DNA of 64,000 nt from Oceanobacillus_B kapialis. Its GTDB lineage: Bacteria; Bacillota; Bacilli; Bacillales; Amphibacillaceae. The notes beneath the pieces were generated by a model. That model was not told where the DNA came from and made no database searches. It was given only the letters and a program-made list of their open reading frames with translations. Where the stretch lies: assembly GCF_042685265.1 (NCBI RefSeq), contig NZ_JBHUMX010000019.1. One strand, 5' to 3'. The position numbers were made by a program, and so were the translations under genes. Of this stretch, positions 42,418-51,866 are shown piece by piece (within the stretch, counting starts at the first letter, position 1; each line of letters starts with the position of its first letter).

Positions 42418-43062
42418 TTAAGCTCCCTCCGGTTCGGTTGGTGTTCCAGCTTCAGGATGTGGCACGCCAAAGACTTTCATAAACAACGCGTCGCGATTGG
42501 TAGTTACGCCTTTTGCATCGCGGGCAAACAGTGCAGATTTTTCATCTTCAAAACCTTCGACTTCACGGTCCATAAAACTTGCAGTAATTTCTTCCGTTGA
42601 AAACTCTGTACTTTCTCCTTTGGTGTTACCTGTTACAGAAGGACGCGTGAACATACCCTTTGGCAAGCCAACATATTCTTTGGATCCATCTTCATAAGTT
42701 TTTGCAAATATAGCAGCAACATATGGTGGGTTGTCATTGCTACCAGTTGCGGTTATGCCGTCAATTGTTTCCCATCCAAGAAGTTTTTCTTTGTCTTGAA
42801 TAGGAATCTTGTGGAAACCTGCCGTTACAGATACATCTCCACCAGATACTGCAATCTCTGCTGTTTGGTTGTCACCATAAGCTCTAACAGGTTCCTGGGG
42901 CATTTCCACAGTAATAGTTTGCAAGAACTTCACACGTTCGATTGCTTCTGCAGTTGTTCCATCACCGACAACGCCGTAGTAAAACTCATCTACGCCCGTT
43001 GAAGCGCGATAACTCTTTTCTTCTGCAAAGTGCTGCAGGTTCATTTTCAATAGATTTTCCAA
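42418..43062 (-). CDS. Major tail protein
   Basis: A 214-residue protein starting MENLLKMNLQHFAEE from TTG 43062, which is 8 bases from GGAG. The body is beta-rich with the phi13-like major-tail signature (GGDVSVTAGFHKIPIQDKE and a following SALFARD). It polymerises into the tail tube. Position between the tail terminator and the chaperones supports the call. Confidence 0.85.
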   Translation of the reverse strand: MENLLKMNLQHFAEEKSYRASTGVDEFYYGVVGDGTTAEAIERVKFLQTITVEMPQEPVRAYGDNQTAEIAVSGGDVSVTAGFHKIPIQDKEKLLGWETIDGITATGSNDNPPYVAAIFAKTYEDGSKEYVGLPKGMFTRPSVTGNTKGESTEFSTEEITASFMDREVEGFEDEKSALFARDAKGVTTNRDALFMKVFGVPHPEAGTPTEPEGA

Positions 43063-43095
43063 TTCAATCACTCCTCATAAAATAAAATAGACAGC

Positions 43096-43479
43096 CTATA
43101 AGCTGTCAAAGTCTTCTCGATATAAAGTTCCTCGGTAACGTCTTGCGTCACGAAAAACACCATCAGCATATTCTTTTGGCCCTGCAGTTTGTGGAAAACC
43201 AAATTGTTTCCACATGATGTCACGTACCTTGTCGGCTATTTGATCTGTTAATTTTCTATCACGTGACCATACATCAATTTGTAAAAGGTAATCTAACTTG
43301 GTCCAGTTATTATCAGCGAAGTCGGCTGGTGTTGGTGGATCAATCGGATCGATTACTATATAAGGGTTATCAACATCGCCAGTCGCCGGATATTCGTAGT
43401 ATTTTATTCTACCAAGTGCCTGTTCTTTGATGTAATCATCAGCATCCAGCGCGTTATAAACTTCTTGTAATATATCCAT
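43096..43479 (-). CDS. Tail terminator/DUF806-like protein
   Basis: A 127-residue protein (ILQEVYNALDADDYI ... YYEYPATGDVDNPYIVID) of the DUF806-like class that caps tail tubes in siphophages. ATG 43479 overlaps the upstream TGA by one base. Confidence 0.75.
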   Translation of the reverse strand: MDILQEVYNALDADDYIKEQALGRIKYYEYPATGDVDNPYIVIDPIDPPTPADFADNNWTKLDYLLQIDVWSRDRKLTDQIADKVRDIMWKQFGFPQTAGPKEYADGVFRDARRYRGTLYREDFDSL

Positions 43480-43871
43480 CACAAACCACCTTGCAACGAT
43501 TTTTTGACTGCATCCCTATAGGCTTTTTCACTATTCTTCAATGCTCGAGCAACAGCGCCTTTTCCTCGAGGGCTTGGATTGTTAATGGTCCCCCATTCGT
43601 TAAGATGGATGATACGGTACCGACCATCTGGCCCACGCCAATGCACTTTAATGGTTCGCACACCATTTTCCCACAAGGGACCCGTAATAGTGATTTCGTC
43701 AATACTGGCTCCAGTAGCTTTAAAGCTTTCAAACTCCTGCTTTAAGACTTTAACAAACTCATTTGCAGCATCCATGAGAGCCTTATCACTTATACGTTGC
43801 ATGGCTTGCTGTCCTAGCTTTTTCTCAAGCTCATTCTGCAGTTTTTTTAAACCCTTTATTTTCACACTCAC
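43479..43871 (-). CDS. HK97 gp10-family tail completion protein
   Basis: A 130-residue protein with an N-terminal coiled coil (KGLKKLQNELEKKLG) and the gp10 pattern VHWRGPDGRYRIIHLNEWGT followed by a helix. It completes the head-tail joining region. Overlaps the upstream gene by four bases. Confidence 0.85.
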   Translation of the reverse strand: MSVKIKGLKKLQNELEKKLGQQAMQRISDKALMDAANEFVKVLKQEFESFKATGASIDEITITGPLWENGVRTIKVHWRGPDGRYRIIHLNEWGTINNPSPRGKGAVARALKNSEKAYRDAVKKSLQGGL

Positions 43872-44242
43872 GTTACCAGCTCCCCAATAACATTAATAAA
43901 TCTATTATTTTGTGGATCCGGCTGAACGTGTTTTACATTATAACGATTATCCTTATACTGAGGATGATCTATTGAAATGTAATGCTTGTTCTTTGGAATG
44001 TAATCCTCTAAGGGATCCCGGATGATGATCGTAATGTCTGACAACGTGCCATTTGACTTTGCTAATTCCAGGTCTTTCATCCAGACTTCATCAATTTTCG
44101 CCCACGTATTAAACAACGTCTTCTCTTCTTGTTCTCCTGGCTCCGGTCCTGTTTTAGGAACGTATTTATAGAAAGTGACAGGAGTGCGTAATTCTCCGCT
44201 GTGCACTCTTGGTGGCTTGTATTTAAACTCCCTCAATTTCAT
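43868..44242 (-). CDS. Head-tail adaptor (SPP1 gp16-like stopper)
   Basis: A protein of about 124 residues, beta-barrel-like (HSGELRTPVTFYKYVPKTG ... YISIDHPQY), typical of phage head closure proteins. The start is uncertain among ATG 44242, TTG 44236 and TTG 44257; the gene overlaps the connector gene. Confidence 0.75.
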   Translation of the reverse strand: MKLREFKYKPPRVHSGELRTPVTFYKYVPKTGPEPGEQEEKTLFNTWAKIDEVWMKDLELAKSNGTLSDITIIIRDPLEDYIPKNKHYISIDHPQYKDNRYNVKHVQPDPQNNRFINVIGELVT

Positions 44243-44531
44243 CACCTTCTTTTGCAAAGACCATGTCTAATCCAAGCGAATTAATTTCACTAAGAAAATT
44301 GTCTTCAAAGTATTCAACCGCATCATTATAGGCGTATCTCGTGCGCTCCAGAACTAATTCTTTCGCTCTTAAATCAAGTGAAGATTTGCTTACAAGATCA
44401 AAGGAACCACACTTGCCCTCTACGTAAGCACAAGAAAAGGACAACAACTCTTCCAAATTGTCGTCCTCTCCACTATGTGATATATGCATACGGTCTTTAA
44501 ATGCTTGTAGTAGTTCTGGTGTGATGTCCAA
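44223..44531 (-). CDS. Head-tail connector (gp6-like)
   Basis: A 102-residue helical protein (LLQAFKDRMHISHSGEDDN...AYVEGKCGSFD) of the gp6/gp15-like connector family that binds under the portal. Position after the capsid gene is canonical. Confidence 0.85.
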   Translation of the reverse strand: MDITPELLQAFKDRMHISHSGEDDNLEELLSFSCAYVEGKCGSFDLVSKSSLDLRAKELVLERTRYAYNDAVEYFEDNFLSEINSLGLDMVFAKEGDEIEGV

Positions 44532-44547
44532 TCACATCACCTCCCCA

Positions 44548-45720
44548 TTATGCGCCTGCAGGTTCAGTTTCAGTTGGTTCCTCTGTTCCTAAATCTAGAT
44601 TAAGATCATAGACTTGGGAAGCATATTTATCTTTAGGTTTACCTGTTGCAAATTGTTTAGAAATATAAAGCGTTGCATCTTCTAATGCCATTGTTTCTTT
44701 ATATTCTTTAATCGGTTCACTACCGCCTAATGCAGCTGTGTATTCTCCCTTAACAAAGAAAAGAAGCTTGTTTTTTGGCACGAACACTGACTCGGTTTGA
44801 ATTGGATTAAATGGCAAGTTCGTTACATAAGCCCCATTTGCATTTTGTGTGGTTGCGTTCGCTTTGATATCGAACGTGTCAAATGGATTCGAAACCATGA
44901 CTACTTTTCCTTCGATTTTCTTAGGTTCTTCGGCATCTGTTTTACCATCACCTTTTAACTTTTTAGCAAGAAGTTTCATAACGTCTTTCATTTCGTTAAT
45001 TGTAGTTCTACCTGGTTTAAATGTTAAAGTACCAGCTGATTCTTTATCCGGATAAACTCCATCAACCACACTTCCGGCAGGATCCTTTAGTAATCCGATA
45101 GGTTGGTTCTTACCTGTTCCGGCCACAAATCCACGCTCAAGTCCTACTGCCATTGCTTCCTTAATGATTGTACGAACATAGCGCTCGACCCAAACCGGTC
45201 CAAGTTTTAACATGTCATTCGCTAATGGAATAAACGCTGTTAACTTAAGTTGTGTAATGGATTCTTTACGGAAGGCAGCATTTAATTGACCTTTAATATC
45301 ACCAAATAATGGTCCCCAAACAGCTGCACCAGACGGATCAGAAAAGATAAACTCTGTAACAGCCCCAAGATTTTCTAATCCTAGATGGTCTAAAATTGGA
45401 TGTTCTTTTTTCAGTTCTTCAAAAACCCGTTCTTGCGTTGTTTTCGGAAGAGTTTCTGTATCTTTAAATCCACCATCTTCTACAACCGCGTTAAAGAACT
45501 TCGTTTCTTCTGATGTTAGTACGTTCATCCCGCGTGCTTGCATTACTGCGTTATCAGCCATTTGCGTGTTCACTTGATCAAGAATATGTCCTTGGACGTC
45601 ATTGGCTAACGACTCTAACATATCATTGAGAGCAGTTGCTTGTTCCTGTTCTGTTCCGTTTTGTGTTGCAGCTGCAAAAGCTTGTTTCTTTTCCTCGAAA
45701 TTATTAAATGTAATTGGCAT
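44548..45720 (-). CDS. Major capsid protein (HK97 fold)
   Basis: A 390-residue HK97-type capsid protein. A helical N-terminal scaffolding-like delta region (about 1-75) is followed by the E-loop and P/A domain pattern (GLENLGAVTEFIFSDPSGAAVW, FVAGTGKNQPIGLL; each shown in part). ATG 45720 is 7 bases from GGAG. It lies after the ClpP-like protease that would cleave the delta region. Confidence 0.92.
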   Translation of the reverse strand: MPITFNNFEEKKQAFAAATQNGTEQEQATALNDMLESLANDVQGHILDQVNTQMADNAVMQARGMNVLTSEETKFFNAVVEDGGFKDTETLPKTTQERVFEELKKEHPILDHLGLENLGAVTEFIFSDPSGAAVWGPLFGDIKGQLNAAFRKESITQLKLTAFIPLANDMLKLGPVWVERYVRTIIKEAMAVGLERGFVAGTGKNQPIGLLKDPAGSVVDGVYPDKESAGTLTFKPGRTTINEMKDVMKLLAKKLKGDGKTDAEEPKKIEGKVVMVSNPFDTFDIKANATTQNANGAYVTNLPFNPIQTESVFVPKNKLLFFVKGEYTAALGGSEPIKEYKETMALEDATLYISKQFATGKPKDKYASQVYDLNLDLGTEEPTETEPAGA

Positions 45721-45732
45721 TGTCATTCTCCT

Positions 45733-46452
45733 TTATTTTAAATTTAAAAAAAGCTTACTCATATTCTGCTTTGGTTCAGCAGGAGTAGGCTCTTGATTAG
45801 GTGGCTCTTGATTTAATTGTGATTCGTTTTTTAGTAGATCTTTAAAAGCAGCAAACATTTGTTCATATTCAGCAGGAATCTTATTTTCACTTGCGGAAGC
45901 AATAGGGTTCAATCTGTTGTTAAATTCTTCTGCTTCTTCTTTGAAAACTTCAGACTCTACTTCTTCAGGCTTACCGTTAATAATCTCATCAATTAAGCCA
46001 TGATCTTTTGCTTTTGATGCAGATAAATAAGTTTCGTTTTCAAGTAGATCTTTAACTGTGGCTTCATCGATTCGGTGTGTATAAGATGCAACAACAGATT
46101 CACCTATACTATCCAAATCGTCTGCAGACTTACGTAATTTTTTTGCATTACCTATGGCTATAGTCCAAGCATTATGAATCATCATTTGAGAATTATTATA
46201 CGCTTTGACTGTATCAGCACCCATACACATGATTGAAGCTGCACTTGCAGCAATACCTGTAATAATTACAGTAACCTTACCCTCATGAGATCGTAATGTA
46301 TTGCAAATATCGATCCCAAGAAACACGTCACCACCATAAGAATTAATAGACAATTCAACTTCTTCGTCCTTCTTTAAGGAGCGCATTTTATGATTAAATT
46401 CATATATACTTGAATTCCAACGGACTATATCTCCTGTAATTTTATGCTTCAC
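45733..46452 (-). CDS. ClpP-like head maturation protease
   Basis: A 239-residue serine protease. Oxyanion segment SINSYGGDVFLG, nucleophile GIAASAASIM (Ser about 71), His in MMIHNAW and a downstream Asp in HRIDEA form a ClpP-type triad. The acidic C-terminal 70 residues probably act as scaffold. It overlaps the portal gene by four bases. Confidence 0.9.
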   Translation of the reverse strand: MKHKITGDIVRWNSSIYEFNHKMRSLKKDEEVELSINSYGGDVFLGIDICNTLRSHEGKVTVIITGIAASAASIMCMGADTVKAYNNSQMMIHNAWTIAIGNAKKLRKSADDLDSIGESVVASYTHRIDEATVKDLLENETYLSASKAKDHGLIDEIINGKPEEVESEVFKEEAEEFNNRLNPIASASENKIPAEYEQMFAAFKDLLKNESQLNQEPPNQEPTPAEPKQNMSKLFLNLK

Positions 46453-47591
46453 TCTTTCTCACCCCCTTCAGCTGCACCCTCCACAGTTTCTGAGTAATTT
46501 TTCGTGATAACGTATTTATCATGTATCGGATCATCAGATTCCTCCATTCCTAGTTCATCTCTTAACTCATGACCATTAGCCACACCAGATGATCTGAGCT
46601 TGTCTACAGCTGTAGCGACATCAAACATGTTGCGATACGTGACACGCCTTATATCCATGGAATTTCCGTTCAAGTAATCTTGCTTGGAGAAAAACTTCCC
46701 GTCAAACTCATCTTTGATTTTTTTTAGTAAGGAGTCTATGCAAAAGGTCATGAAGTTTCGCGTATGCTTTTCTACATCTGCCATTTCGCCATGAACAAGT
46801 GCGGGTGGTATTCCCACTGCCTTGGCTACTTGATCTAAAAAGCCGTTAGTGATCTTGTTTATGTCATCAACTGTTTGACCAGATCCGCTTGGTTTGGAAT
46901 GTTCCTCATACTTGAAACCTTTTTGCTGAGGAACAATAGCGAATGCTTTACTCTTTATCGATGCATACATATCATTAATAAACTTTTGCATTTTTTCGCG
47001 TTTCTTAGGATCTTTACTCTGAACGTCATCCGTATCAACAGTAGAACGTATTTGGTTTTTATATTTCTGATATTCTAGTAGTCTGCCAAACAACTCGCCG
47101 TAATCTTCATAAAGCGAATTTAATAGTTTGGATAAATCCTCATTATCATATTCCAGGTAGATTACATCGCTCATAAGAAAGGTTCGACTATAGGTATAAT
47201 TCTTGATTGTGACTGATTTAAAATTATCCTCCACCAATCCATATTCTTGTCTGTAAAAATCATCAGCTATTAGCAAATCATCACTATCCGATTTAATAAT
47301 TAAGCATTCATTGTCGTGGATCAGCTTATAAATAACGGTTTGCCAAAACTGTGATGCGGATTGATTCTTATTTGGTCTTACATTCAAACGATAATAGAGT
47401 TCATTCTTAATAAATTTCTTGCCGTTCTTGACTCTAAACTCTGATTGGCTTATAGTCCTAGCAATTAAATTCACGCATATTTGTATAGCCAATCGTTTCA
47501 TGTGGATCCGTTCAGAAGTGCTTTCCAGTAGATCATAGTCGTACATTTGCTCAAGTTCACTCTGTCTCTTGAATAAATCAAATAAACCCAA
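46449..47591 (-). CDS. Portal protein (HK97/Phage_portal family)
   Basis: A 380-residue portal (RLAIQICVNLIARTISQSEF near the N-terminus; VGIPPALVHGEMADVEKHTR in the clip/stem region). It forms the dodecameric channel for DNA. Located between terminase and protease genes as usual. Confidence 0.92.
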   Translation of the reverse strand: MGLFDLFKRQSELEQMYDYDLLESTSERIHMKRLAIQICVNLIARTISQSEFRVKNGKKFIKNELYYRLNVRPNKNQSASQFWQTVIYKLIHDNECLIIKSDSDDLLIADDFYRQEYGLVEDNFKSVTIKNYTYSRTFLMSDVIYLEYDNEDLSKLLNSLYEDYGELFGRLLEYQKYKNQIRSTVDTDDVQSKDPKKREKMQKFINDMYASIKSKAFAIVPQQKGFKYEEHSKPSGSGQTVDDINKITNGFLDQVAKAVGIPPALVHGEMADVEKHTRNFMTFCIDSLLKKIKDEFDGKFFSKQDYLNGNSMDIRRVTYRNMFDVATAVDKLRSSGVANGHELRDELGMEESDDPIHDKYVITKNYSETVEGAAEGGEKE

Positions 47592-47603
47592 TGCCTCACC
47601 TCC

Positions 47604-49274
47604 TTAAAAGCTGATTTCATCTAGATAAAATTCTTCCTCATCATCTAACTCTGTTGCTCTGTATAACGCATGAACAAATGCTTGGAAACCATCCGTTTTA
47701 CGTTTGACTTCTTCTTTCTTTAAAAACTGTTTTCCAGCCTGGGTTTCTTTTACATAAACATTGTTAGTGAACCAGCGCATTAATGGGTTATCACCAAATA
47801 TAAATTTATGATTTGCAAAACCATCCTCCACTCTCGGAGCTAATAGAGGGTGAATGCTTGACGGTCGGCGTATGCCTTCCACCTCAAAACCTTCTGCTTC
47901 TAACAATGGTCTTAAAATATCTAATTTAAAATTATCGGCGATGATCTTTTCAACACCGTAAATCTCTCGCATTTCAATAAACCAATTAACAATGTGCATT
48001 GGATTTAATGAAGGCTCATCCTTTACAGCCATTAATCCATCGTTTTCCCACTTTTTTATTGGAGCTTTTTTTCCCGAACCAAAATCATTGTTGGTATTAG
48101 AGTACCCATAATGCACATCACAAAAGTGTTTAATCGCGAATGTGAAAGACTTGAAAGCATACTCATCACCTTTTTTAAAGAGCAACCCACAAGTTGAAAA
48201 GTCTCGAACACTACCGAAGTCGAGTGATCCGATTGGCTTTGTATCTAGTTCGAAAAATGGGCGATTCGTCGCTTTTAATTCATCTCTGGAAGCAACTGAA
48301 TTTTCCATATTGTCTTCAATAAAATTCATACGCTTGGTAACAAATGCTGCACGACCTGAAGGGTTATACGCCAGTTTCTTATATTCTTTCATGACCGTGT
48401 TATATAGTCTTTTACCGCGTTTGTTTAAAGGTGATTGGAGTGCGGGATTAGCTTTTGCCCACTGTTCTGGATCGTCCATTTCTTCTAAATTATCTAATTC
48501 GCAAATGTACGGAAACACACCACCAAATTCAATTAATCCATTCAAGACATCTTCACATTCACGGTATTTAATATCAAAATATCCTTCTCGAACAAATCCT
48601 TTTGTACCAATGAAAAACTGCCTACCACAATCTACTTTACCGAGACCACCACTAAACACATCTACAATAGATGTATCTTCCATTTCATGATACTCGTCAT
48701 AAATGACTGCGCCCTCACGCCCGCCATCTTGAGAGCTGGCATTACTAGTTTTAAATTCAAAAACGGATTGTGTAGTTAAGCCAGTGATGCTACTCTTGTA
48801 GGCTTCAAATTCTTCTTGCAGATCTTCATTGCCTTTTTTGTTAATGACTCGGAAACATTCCAGGAAACTTCTTTTCGACTGTTTCTCCGAGTTGGCCACG
48901 ATTGATACGTCATAGTAATCGATACCGTGCAAGGGGCTAATAAAGTAGTTGGCAAGAGTTGAAATAAATCCATTCTTACCTCCACCGCGTCCCATGTTAA
49001 TGACAAACTCATCAAAGACCGGTTCATCATCTTCTTTACGAAATAAAAAAATGAACGGGGCTATAAAATACTCCCATTCATCTAATTCGAAATACCACTT
49101 TTCACTATACTCAATATAGTTAGCGATTTGCTCTTCATCAAAGTAATACAGATCATCTCGTGGTAGTATATGTTTTTCAATTAAACCGATTAATAATATG
49201 CGTTTTTTATTTAATAGGATTTTGCCACATTTCCATTTTTTTATATAATCCTCTACATACTTGTTTTGCAGCAT
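47604..49274 (-). CDS. terL: Terminase large subunit (prophage B)
   Basis: A 556-residue motor. Walker A MGRGGGKN (94-101), Walker B AVIYDEYHEM (189-198), and the nuclease domain opening SLDFGSVRDF (about 337) with further Asp near the C-terminus. Terminase_1 family. It is clearly different from the large terminase of prophage A. Confidence 0.94.
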   Translation of the reverse strand: MLQNKYVEDYIKKWKCGKILLNKKRILLIGLIEKHILPRDDLYYFDEEQIANYIEYSEKWYFELDEWEYFIAPFIFLFRKEDDEPVFDEFVINMGRGGGKNGFISTLANYFISPLHGIDYYDVSIVANSEKQSKRSFLECFRVINKKGNEDLQEEFEAYKSSITGLTTQSVFEFKTSNASSQDGGREGAVIYDEYHEMEDTSIVDVFSGGLGKVDCGRQFFIGTKGFVREGYFDIKYRECEDVLNGLIEFGGVFPYICELDNLEEMDDPEQWAKANPALQSPLNKRGKRLYNTVMKEYKKLAYNPSGRAAFVTKRMNFIEDNMENSVASRDELKATNRPFFELDTKPIGSLDFGSVRDFSTCGLLFKKGDEYAFKSFTFAIKHFCDVHYGYSNTNNDFGSGKKAPIKKWENDGLMAVKDEPSLNPMHIVNWFIEMREIYGVEKIIADNFKLDILRPLLEAEGFEVEGIRRPSSIHPLLAPRVEDGFANHKFIFGDNPLMRWFTNNVYVKETQAGKQFLKKEEVKRKTDGFQAFVHALYRATELDDEEEFYLDEISF

Positions 49275-49277
49275 AGG

Positions 49278-49817
49278 CTATCGACCTAATAACTTCGATT
49301 TCCTATCATGCTTCTGTTGTGGCAATAAGTCGGTTAATTGTTTAATGATAGCTTGATAGGTTTTGTCTCGGTTGTCATAGTTTTCAACGATTGGTCTCTT
49401 GCGGTCATAGGGTACCTGGCTCTCACTTTGCTTAAACTTTTCATACTCCCCATTCTCTAAGATGTCTTTCCAGTTATCATCGAGTAATACTCTAAGTCGT
49501 GCAGCTTGGGTAATTAATCCTTCCGCAACATCCAGTTCGTTTTTAGGGATGCTTTTAAAAAGATTCTTCAACCTTTTAGCTTCTGTTTCTACTCGACTTT
49601 CCATATCATCGATTCTATCGTTTAATAAATAAAGTACCGATACATCCAGTGTTTTCGCAATCCTTGATAAGAGATCCAAACTAGGTGAGTTTTTCCCTTG
49701 TTCCAGACTTGCATAATAGTTTGTTGATATCCCTGCAGCCTTAGCAAAATCAACTTGTGTAAGTTTTTTCTCTTTCCGCTTTTCTTTCATCCGAAAACCA
49801 ACTTTTTGCTTATCCAA
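49278..49817 (-). CDS. terS: P27-type small terminase with N-terminal XRE HTH
   Basis: A 179-residue protein from TTG 49817 after AGAAGGTG. Residues 1-70 are an XRE helix-turn-helix (TQVDFAKAAGISTNYYASLE then LDVSVLYLLND). The C-terminal half (LITQAARLRVLLDDNWKDIL...KTYQAIIKQLTDLLP) matches P27-family small terminases. A repressor-like DNA-binding head fused to a packaging domain is unusual but in one continuous frame. Confidence 0.78.
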   Translation of the reverse strand: MDKQKVGFRMKEKRKEKKLTQVDFAKAAGISTNYYASLEQGKNSPSLDLLSRIAKTLDVSVLYLLNDRIDDMESRVETEAKRLKNLFKSIPKNELDVAEGLITQAARLRVLLDDNWKDILENGEYEKFKQSESQVPYDRKRPIVENYDNRDKTYQAIIKQLTDLLPQQKHDRKSKLLGR

Positions 49818-49953
49818 ATTAATCACCTTCTTTCTACACAGACCTAGGGGGAGGGGTAGGGGTGTCAGATTACGTTGCATCTGCGGAGTTGACTCCCCCT
49901 TCACCGGTGCCCCCTTCGATAAAAATCGTGAAATTTTTGGGCGGGGGGTGTCC
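49818..49953. other. GC-rich segment before terS; candidate cos region (prophage B)
   Basis: G- and C-tracts (about 49846-49862, 49891-49917, 49940-49951) stand out in AT-rich DNA, between the HNH unit and terS. By analogy with HNH/cos phages this may hold cos. Nick sites not determinable. Confidence 0.35.
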
Positions 49954-50148
49954 TTATCGTTTGTAATTATGCATTTCGTCAAATAATGCAGGATGAAGAA
50001 CTATTTTGTTTGTTTTATTTGCTTTTGCCCTACTAGTCACTTTAACTTTCGAATTAACTGTCTGATCTTTTGTAGTGGATAAATATAACCCTCCACACAG
50101 GTATTTCATTGGATACATAATCGCTATTAATGAATCATTTTGTTTCAT
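49954..50148 (-). CDS. Small protein between HNH and terS
   Basis: A 64-residue basic protein (SLIAIMYPMKYLCGGLYLST...). It starts just after the HNH stop. No domain recognised; its position within the packaging cluster and a GGTGGTGAG site make it plausible. Confidence 0.45.
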   Translation of the reverse strand: MKQNDSLIAIMYPMKYLCGGLYLSTTKDQTVNSKVKVTSRAKANKTNKIVLHPALFDEMHNYKR

Positions 50149-50153
50149 CCTTC

Positions 50154-50498
50154 TCACCACCATTCATCATCCCATTTGGGTGTCTTTCTCCACAAAGAGT
50201 AATCAACGTACCTTCCATGCTTCTTGTTATGACAGTTAACGCAAAGTGTTTGGAGATTATCTTCTTCCAATGCAAGTTCTGGATAATCCTCGATCTCTTT
50301 GATGTGGTCCACTACCAGCATGATCTTCTTACGCTTAGCTGACACACTGTACTCATTCGTATCTATCCATACACGCCCTTTCCTTTTACACTCCTGGCAT
50401 TCATTATTATCACGTTGCTTAATATGTTTACGCATCCTCTTCCAGTGTCCACTGTCATAGAACTTACGCTTCTGTTGTTTGGTTTTATATTCATGCAA
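50154..50498 (-). CDS. HNH endonuclease (prophage B)
   Basis: A 114-residue HNH nuclease: CQECKRKG (about 35-42), LVVDHIKEIEDYPEL with catalytic His (about 64), and NLQTLCVNCHNKKHG as the metal loop. Adjacent to terS, it probably helps cos cleavage. It is followed on the other side by a terminator that isolates the accessory operon. Confidence 0.88.
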   Translation of the reverse strand: MHEYKTKQQKRKFYDSGHWKRMRKHIKQRDNNECQECKRKGRVWIDTNEYSVSAKRKKIMLVVDHIKEIEDYPELALEEDNLQTLCVNCHNKKHGRYVDYSLWRKTPKWDDEWW

Positions 50499-50507
50499 TT
50501 AAGAACA

Positions 50508-50548
50508 CCGCCAAAAAAAAATACACCCATAAATGGATGCTTTTTTCA
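50508..50548. terminator. Bidirectional terminator between HNH and the DprA/PRTase operon
   Basis: CATCCAT/ATGGGTG hairpin flanked by A8-9 on the left and T6 on the right of the plus strand. Confidence 0.75.
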
Positions 50549-50627
50549 TTATTTCTAGTATCTTATACTTACATATTAAACTATTTATTTATAATTGGTT
50601 TGCCATTATTCTGCCAAAAGTCTGCCA

Positions 50628-51866
50628 TTAAAAAATATTAAATATATTATCATTTCTAAAATCATCCAATTGAATTAATTCATTGTATGTTACTTTTCCT
50701 ATATTATAAGTCATGGTATTTTTACAAGTAGGATAATTAGAACACCCCCAAAAAGCACTCCCCTTGTCATAATTAAATCTTAACCTATATTTATGACCAC
50801 AATCACATTTTAATTCCTCTAATTCTTTGCCTTGTGAATGTGATTGTTGTGCAGCAAAACATATTATTGTAACTTTGTCAGCACCATTTTCATATAAAAC
50901 CTTTGCACACTCGAGTGTTGTGGAACCACTAGTTACTATATCATCTATTAAAACAACATGACCATGTATATTTTCTCTGCTTGAAAATTTCCCCAATACA
51001 TTAATAGCTCGATTGGCAAAACTTCCTACACTTTTTTGAGGCTTATATTCCATATTTGTTCTTAAAATATCTAAATCTAGTTTGGAAGCATAATCTACCA
51101 AATGACTTTCTTGAAATAAAGGTTTAAATAAATTTTCTTTTGAAGGTTTTGGTGGAACTGCCGTAATTAAATCTATATTTTCAACATTATTTTCAACAAT
51201 GTTAAGATTTTTGGATAATAGGAGAGAAAATGAATTATTTAATTTTTTATTTCCAAATTTAAAGACTCTTATTGCTTGAGTTAATGGATGAATGTAACGT
51301 CTAGGATCAGTATCAACAAAAAACCTACCTCCAAAAATTAAATCAGCTTCAAAATCATCAAAAATACTATGCTTTATTTTAAATAATTTAAAAATACCCG
51401 TCCCACTTTCATCTTTAAATACAATCTCATTAAAATATCCCTTAAGATCTTGTGAGAATAATTGAGCTAACTCATTCTCATTATCAACAGAAAAATCTGG
51501 CATAAAATGACGATCATCACCGTCTTTGTCCTCATTATTAAGTAAAACTACAGAAATGTGTTTTTGGTGTACAAATTCGACATCTCTTTTTTCCCCAGTA
51601 ATAAATACACACTCATAGGGATTAGTATGATTATCATTCAAAAGACTTACTAAATCCCTTCTGATATCAAAATCTCCATTAAATAAATCTATCCAAATTT
51701 TCACATCACTTAAGTTTTCTTTAAAGTATGACCTTCTTTTAATATCAGAAGATATTAATAAACATTTTTTTTCTTTTAAACCCCTAAGAAGCGTTGAATC
51801 AAAATTAACATTTATTGTATCTAAGTTAACAATTACCAATTCTGTATTATTACATTGAATATACAT
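50628..51866 (-). CDS. HAD-like/phosphoribosyltransferase protein with C4 zinc finger (ShosT-like)
   Basis: A 412-residue protein. Residues 1-125 resemble a HAD-like Rossmann domain (VIVNLDTINV, LLISSD, VFITGEKRD). The C-terminal half has a PRPP-binding loop VVLIDDIVTSGSTT (about 300-313), as in ComFC-type phosphoribosyltransferases. A C4 zinc finger of topoisomerase type follows (CDCGHKYR...WGCSNYPTC, about 352-385). It overlaps the DprA-like gene (TAATG). The pairing matches the ShosTA toxin-antitoxin defence system, where the PRTase is the toxin; this assignment is by architecture. Confidence 0.72.
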   Translation of the reverse strand: MYIQCNNTELVIVNLDTINVNFDSTLLRGLKEKKCLLISSDIKRRSYFKENLSDVKIWIDLFNGDFDIRRDLVSLLNDNHTNPYECVFITGEKRDVEFVHQKHISVVLLNNEDKDGDDRHFMPDFSVDNENELAQLFSQDLKGYFNEIVFKDESGTGIFKLFKIKHSIFDDFEADLIFGGRFFVDTDPRRYIHPLTQAIRVFKFGNKKLNNSFSLLLSKNLNIVENNVENIDLITAVPPKPSKENLFKPLFQESHLVDYASKLDLDILRTNMEYKPQKSVGSFANRAINVLGKFSSRENIHGHVVLIDDIVTSGSTTLECAKVLYENGADKVTIICFAAQQSHSQGKELEELKCDCGHKYRLRFNYDKGSAFWGCSNYPTCKNTMTYNIGKVTYNELIQLDDFRNDNIFNIF

